In this document: one piece after another, positions 5,622 through 6,429 of the stretch
Layout of the letters: each line of letters starts with the position of its first letter
Numbering within the stretch: the stretch's first letter is position 1
NCBI GenBank assembly: GCA_050330975.1
Contig: JBHJHK010000223.1
Location: forward strand, 1 to 6,429
Direction of reading: 5' to 3'
Origin: JBHJHK01 sp050330975
Lineage (GTDB): Bacteria > Pseudomonadota > Gammaproteobacteria > Competibacterales > Competibacteraceae
Length of the DNA: 6,429 nucleotides
Notes under the pieces: model-generated
Databases searched by the model: none
Seen by the model: the letters and a program-made list of their open reading frames with translations, nothing else
What the model was told of the DNA's origin: nothing
Program-made: the position numbers and the translations under genes

Positions 5622-6429
5622 GGGGCCTGTGGGGTCCGGGCTCGGCAAAACGCCCTAGGCGAAACGGCGTGAGATCGAAGGTGGTGGTACCCCGATCGAT
5701 CCACTCCGCCACCGCCTTGCCCACCCCAGGACCCAAGCCAAAACCATGGCCACTCATGCCCGTGGCAATGAGCAAGTTGCCGGGCGTCGAGGGGGCGTCG
5801 ATAACCGGCACCATGTCTGGAGTGCAGTCGATATAGCCCGCCCAAGTGGTGGTGATGGCGGCGTCTTGGAGGTCAGCTCGGTGGGGAAAACTCGCCTTGA
5901 GGGTGGCCAAGGCGGCGGCGACCCGGGCGGGGTGAGCAGCGGGGTCGAGGGTAAGCGACTTTCCAGGGGTGTAGTGCCCCCGCAAATCGTCCCACAGGGG
6001 CTTGCCCAGGCGGACGGTCACAGCGCGGCGTTTTTGCCAGTACAAAGGGGCAAAATACCGCCCCCAGCGCAGGCTATCCGTGGTGATATCGCAGTCGGTG
6101 CGCCCCCCCAGGGCGATATTTAAACTGCCATCACGGCGCTGGCGAAAGGCCACCTTGGCCCACACCCCCAGGGGGGTGATGGGGTGCACAGGCGTGGTGC
6201 GGGCAACGCTGCTCCGGGTCCACAACACCGGTAGAGATACACCCAAGGGTCGCAACAAGCGGCTGGTCCAGGCGCCGGCGGCGCAGACCACCGTCCCCGC
6301 CTCGACCTCGCCGTGTTCGGTGACCAACCCCGCGCCCCCCCCCCCCCGCGGGTGGGTGGCGGGGGCGGGCCACGGCGTGTGGGACACTGCCCCCCCGGCC
6401 ACGGCGGCCCGGCGCAAAACGGGGGCCCC
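5608..6429 (-). CDS. FAD-dependent amino acid oxidoreductase, DAO/DadA superfamily (C-terminal part)
   Basis: A flavoenzyme that oxidises an amino acid or secondary amine to the imino/keto product; relatives include glycine oxidase, D-amino acid dehydrogenase and the sarcosine oxidase beta subunit. The visible 273 residues lack the N-terminal FAD dinucleotide-binding fold (GxGxxG), which lies beyond the right edge. The VVCAAGAWTSRLL stretch near 47-59 of the visible part is the conserved strand after the substrate-binding insertion. WAGYIDCTPDMVPVI (196-210) and LLIATGMSGHGFGLGPGVG (219-237) are the family C-terminal FAD-contact motifs. Both are intact, and the protein ends about 35 residues later, as expected. 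Residues about 12-32 (after AVAGGAV) are unusually Pro/Gly-rich and coincide with G-runs of 7 and 13 on the coding strand, so this short part of the frame may be wrong. The exact substrate and electron acceptor are unknown. Confidence 0.88.
   Translation of the reverse strand, partial: GAPVLRRAAVAGGAVSHTPWPAPATHPRGGGGAGLVTEHGEVEAGTVVCAAGAWTSRLLRPLGVSLPVLWTRSSVARTTPVHPITPLGVWAKVAFRQRRDGSLNIALGGRTDCDITTDSLRWGRYFAPLYWQKRRAVTVRLGKPLWDDLRGHYTPGKSLTLDPAAHPARVAAALATLKASFPHRADLQDAAITTTWAGYIDCTPDMVPVIDAPSTPGNLLIATGMSGHGFGLGPGVGKAVAEWIDRGTTTFDLTPFRLGRFAEPGPHRPRAVI
6335..6347. repeat. 13-C homopolymer inside the oxidase gene
   Basis: There are thirteen consecutive C on the plus strand (13 G on the coding strand), encoding a run of glycines just before LVTEHGEVEAGTVVCAAGAW. 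A second run of 7 C lies at 6390-6396. Runs of this length slip readily in replication and in sequencing, so the count decides whether the gene is in frame. The frame drawn here is open through both runs as given. Confidence 0.95.

Noticed and set aside
1..6429. CRISPR arrays, tRNA or rRNA genes, complete insertion sequences, defence or phage genes.
   Set aside because: None was seen: there is no regular spaced repeat, no tRNA-like fold noticed and no transposase motif.

Overview
The window is a GC-rich, fully minus-strand stretch of what looks like a Gram-negative bacterial chromosome. No rRNA, tRNA or ribosomal marker is present, so the taxonomy is open; a proteobacterium is my guess. The Gram-negative call rests on the solute-binding protein, which has a Sec signal peptide with no lipobox cysteine and so should be a free periplasmic protein. 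Codon use leans to CCC, GGG and GGC and gives many long C or G runs.

In transcription order (right to left) the window holds six genes. First is the C-terminal 273 residues of a DadA/glycine-oxidase-type FAD-dependent amino acid oxidoreductase, cut by the right edge (6429-5608). A gap of about 526 bases without a confident gene follows (5607-5082). Then comes an apparent operon: an M20-family amidohydrolase (5081-3912), a periplasmic peptide-type solute-binding protein (3816-2206), two inner-membrane permeases of the DppB and DppC type (2176-1190 and 1187-216), and the first 64 codons of the cognate ATPase (194-1, cut by the left edge).

The spacings (95, 29, 2 and 21 bases) support cotranscription from the amidohydrolase onward. 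The oxidase may have its own promoter outside the window. Together the genes suggest uptake of a small peptide or acylated amino acid, cytoplasmic deacylation or amide cleavage by the M20 enzyme, and oxidation of the released amino acid by the FAD enzyme. The real substrate cannot be read from sequence.

The individual families are ordinary and I see no new multi-gene system. The points worth a second look are a 13-C homopolymer inside the oxidase gene, a start-less but protein-like reading frame in the gap, an inverted repeat straddling a putative -10 box before the amidohydrolase, a stem-loop around the oxidase stop codon, and a small hairpin covering the only Shine-Dalgarno-like bases of the first permease gene.
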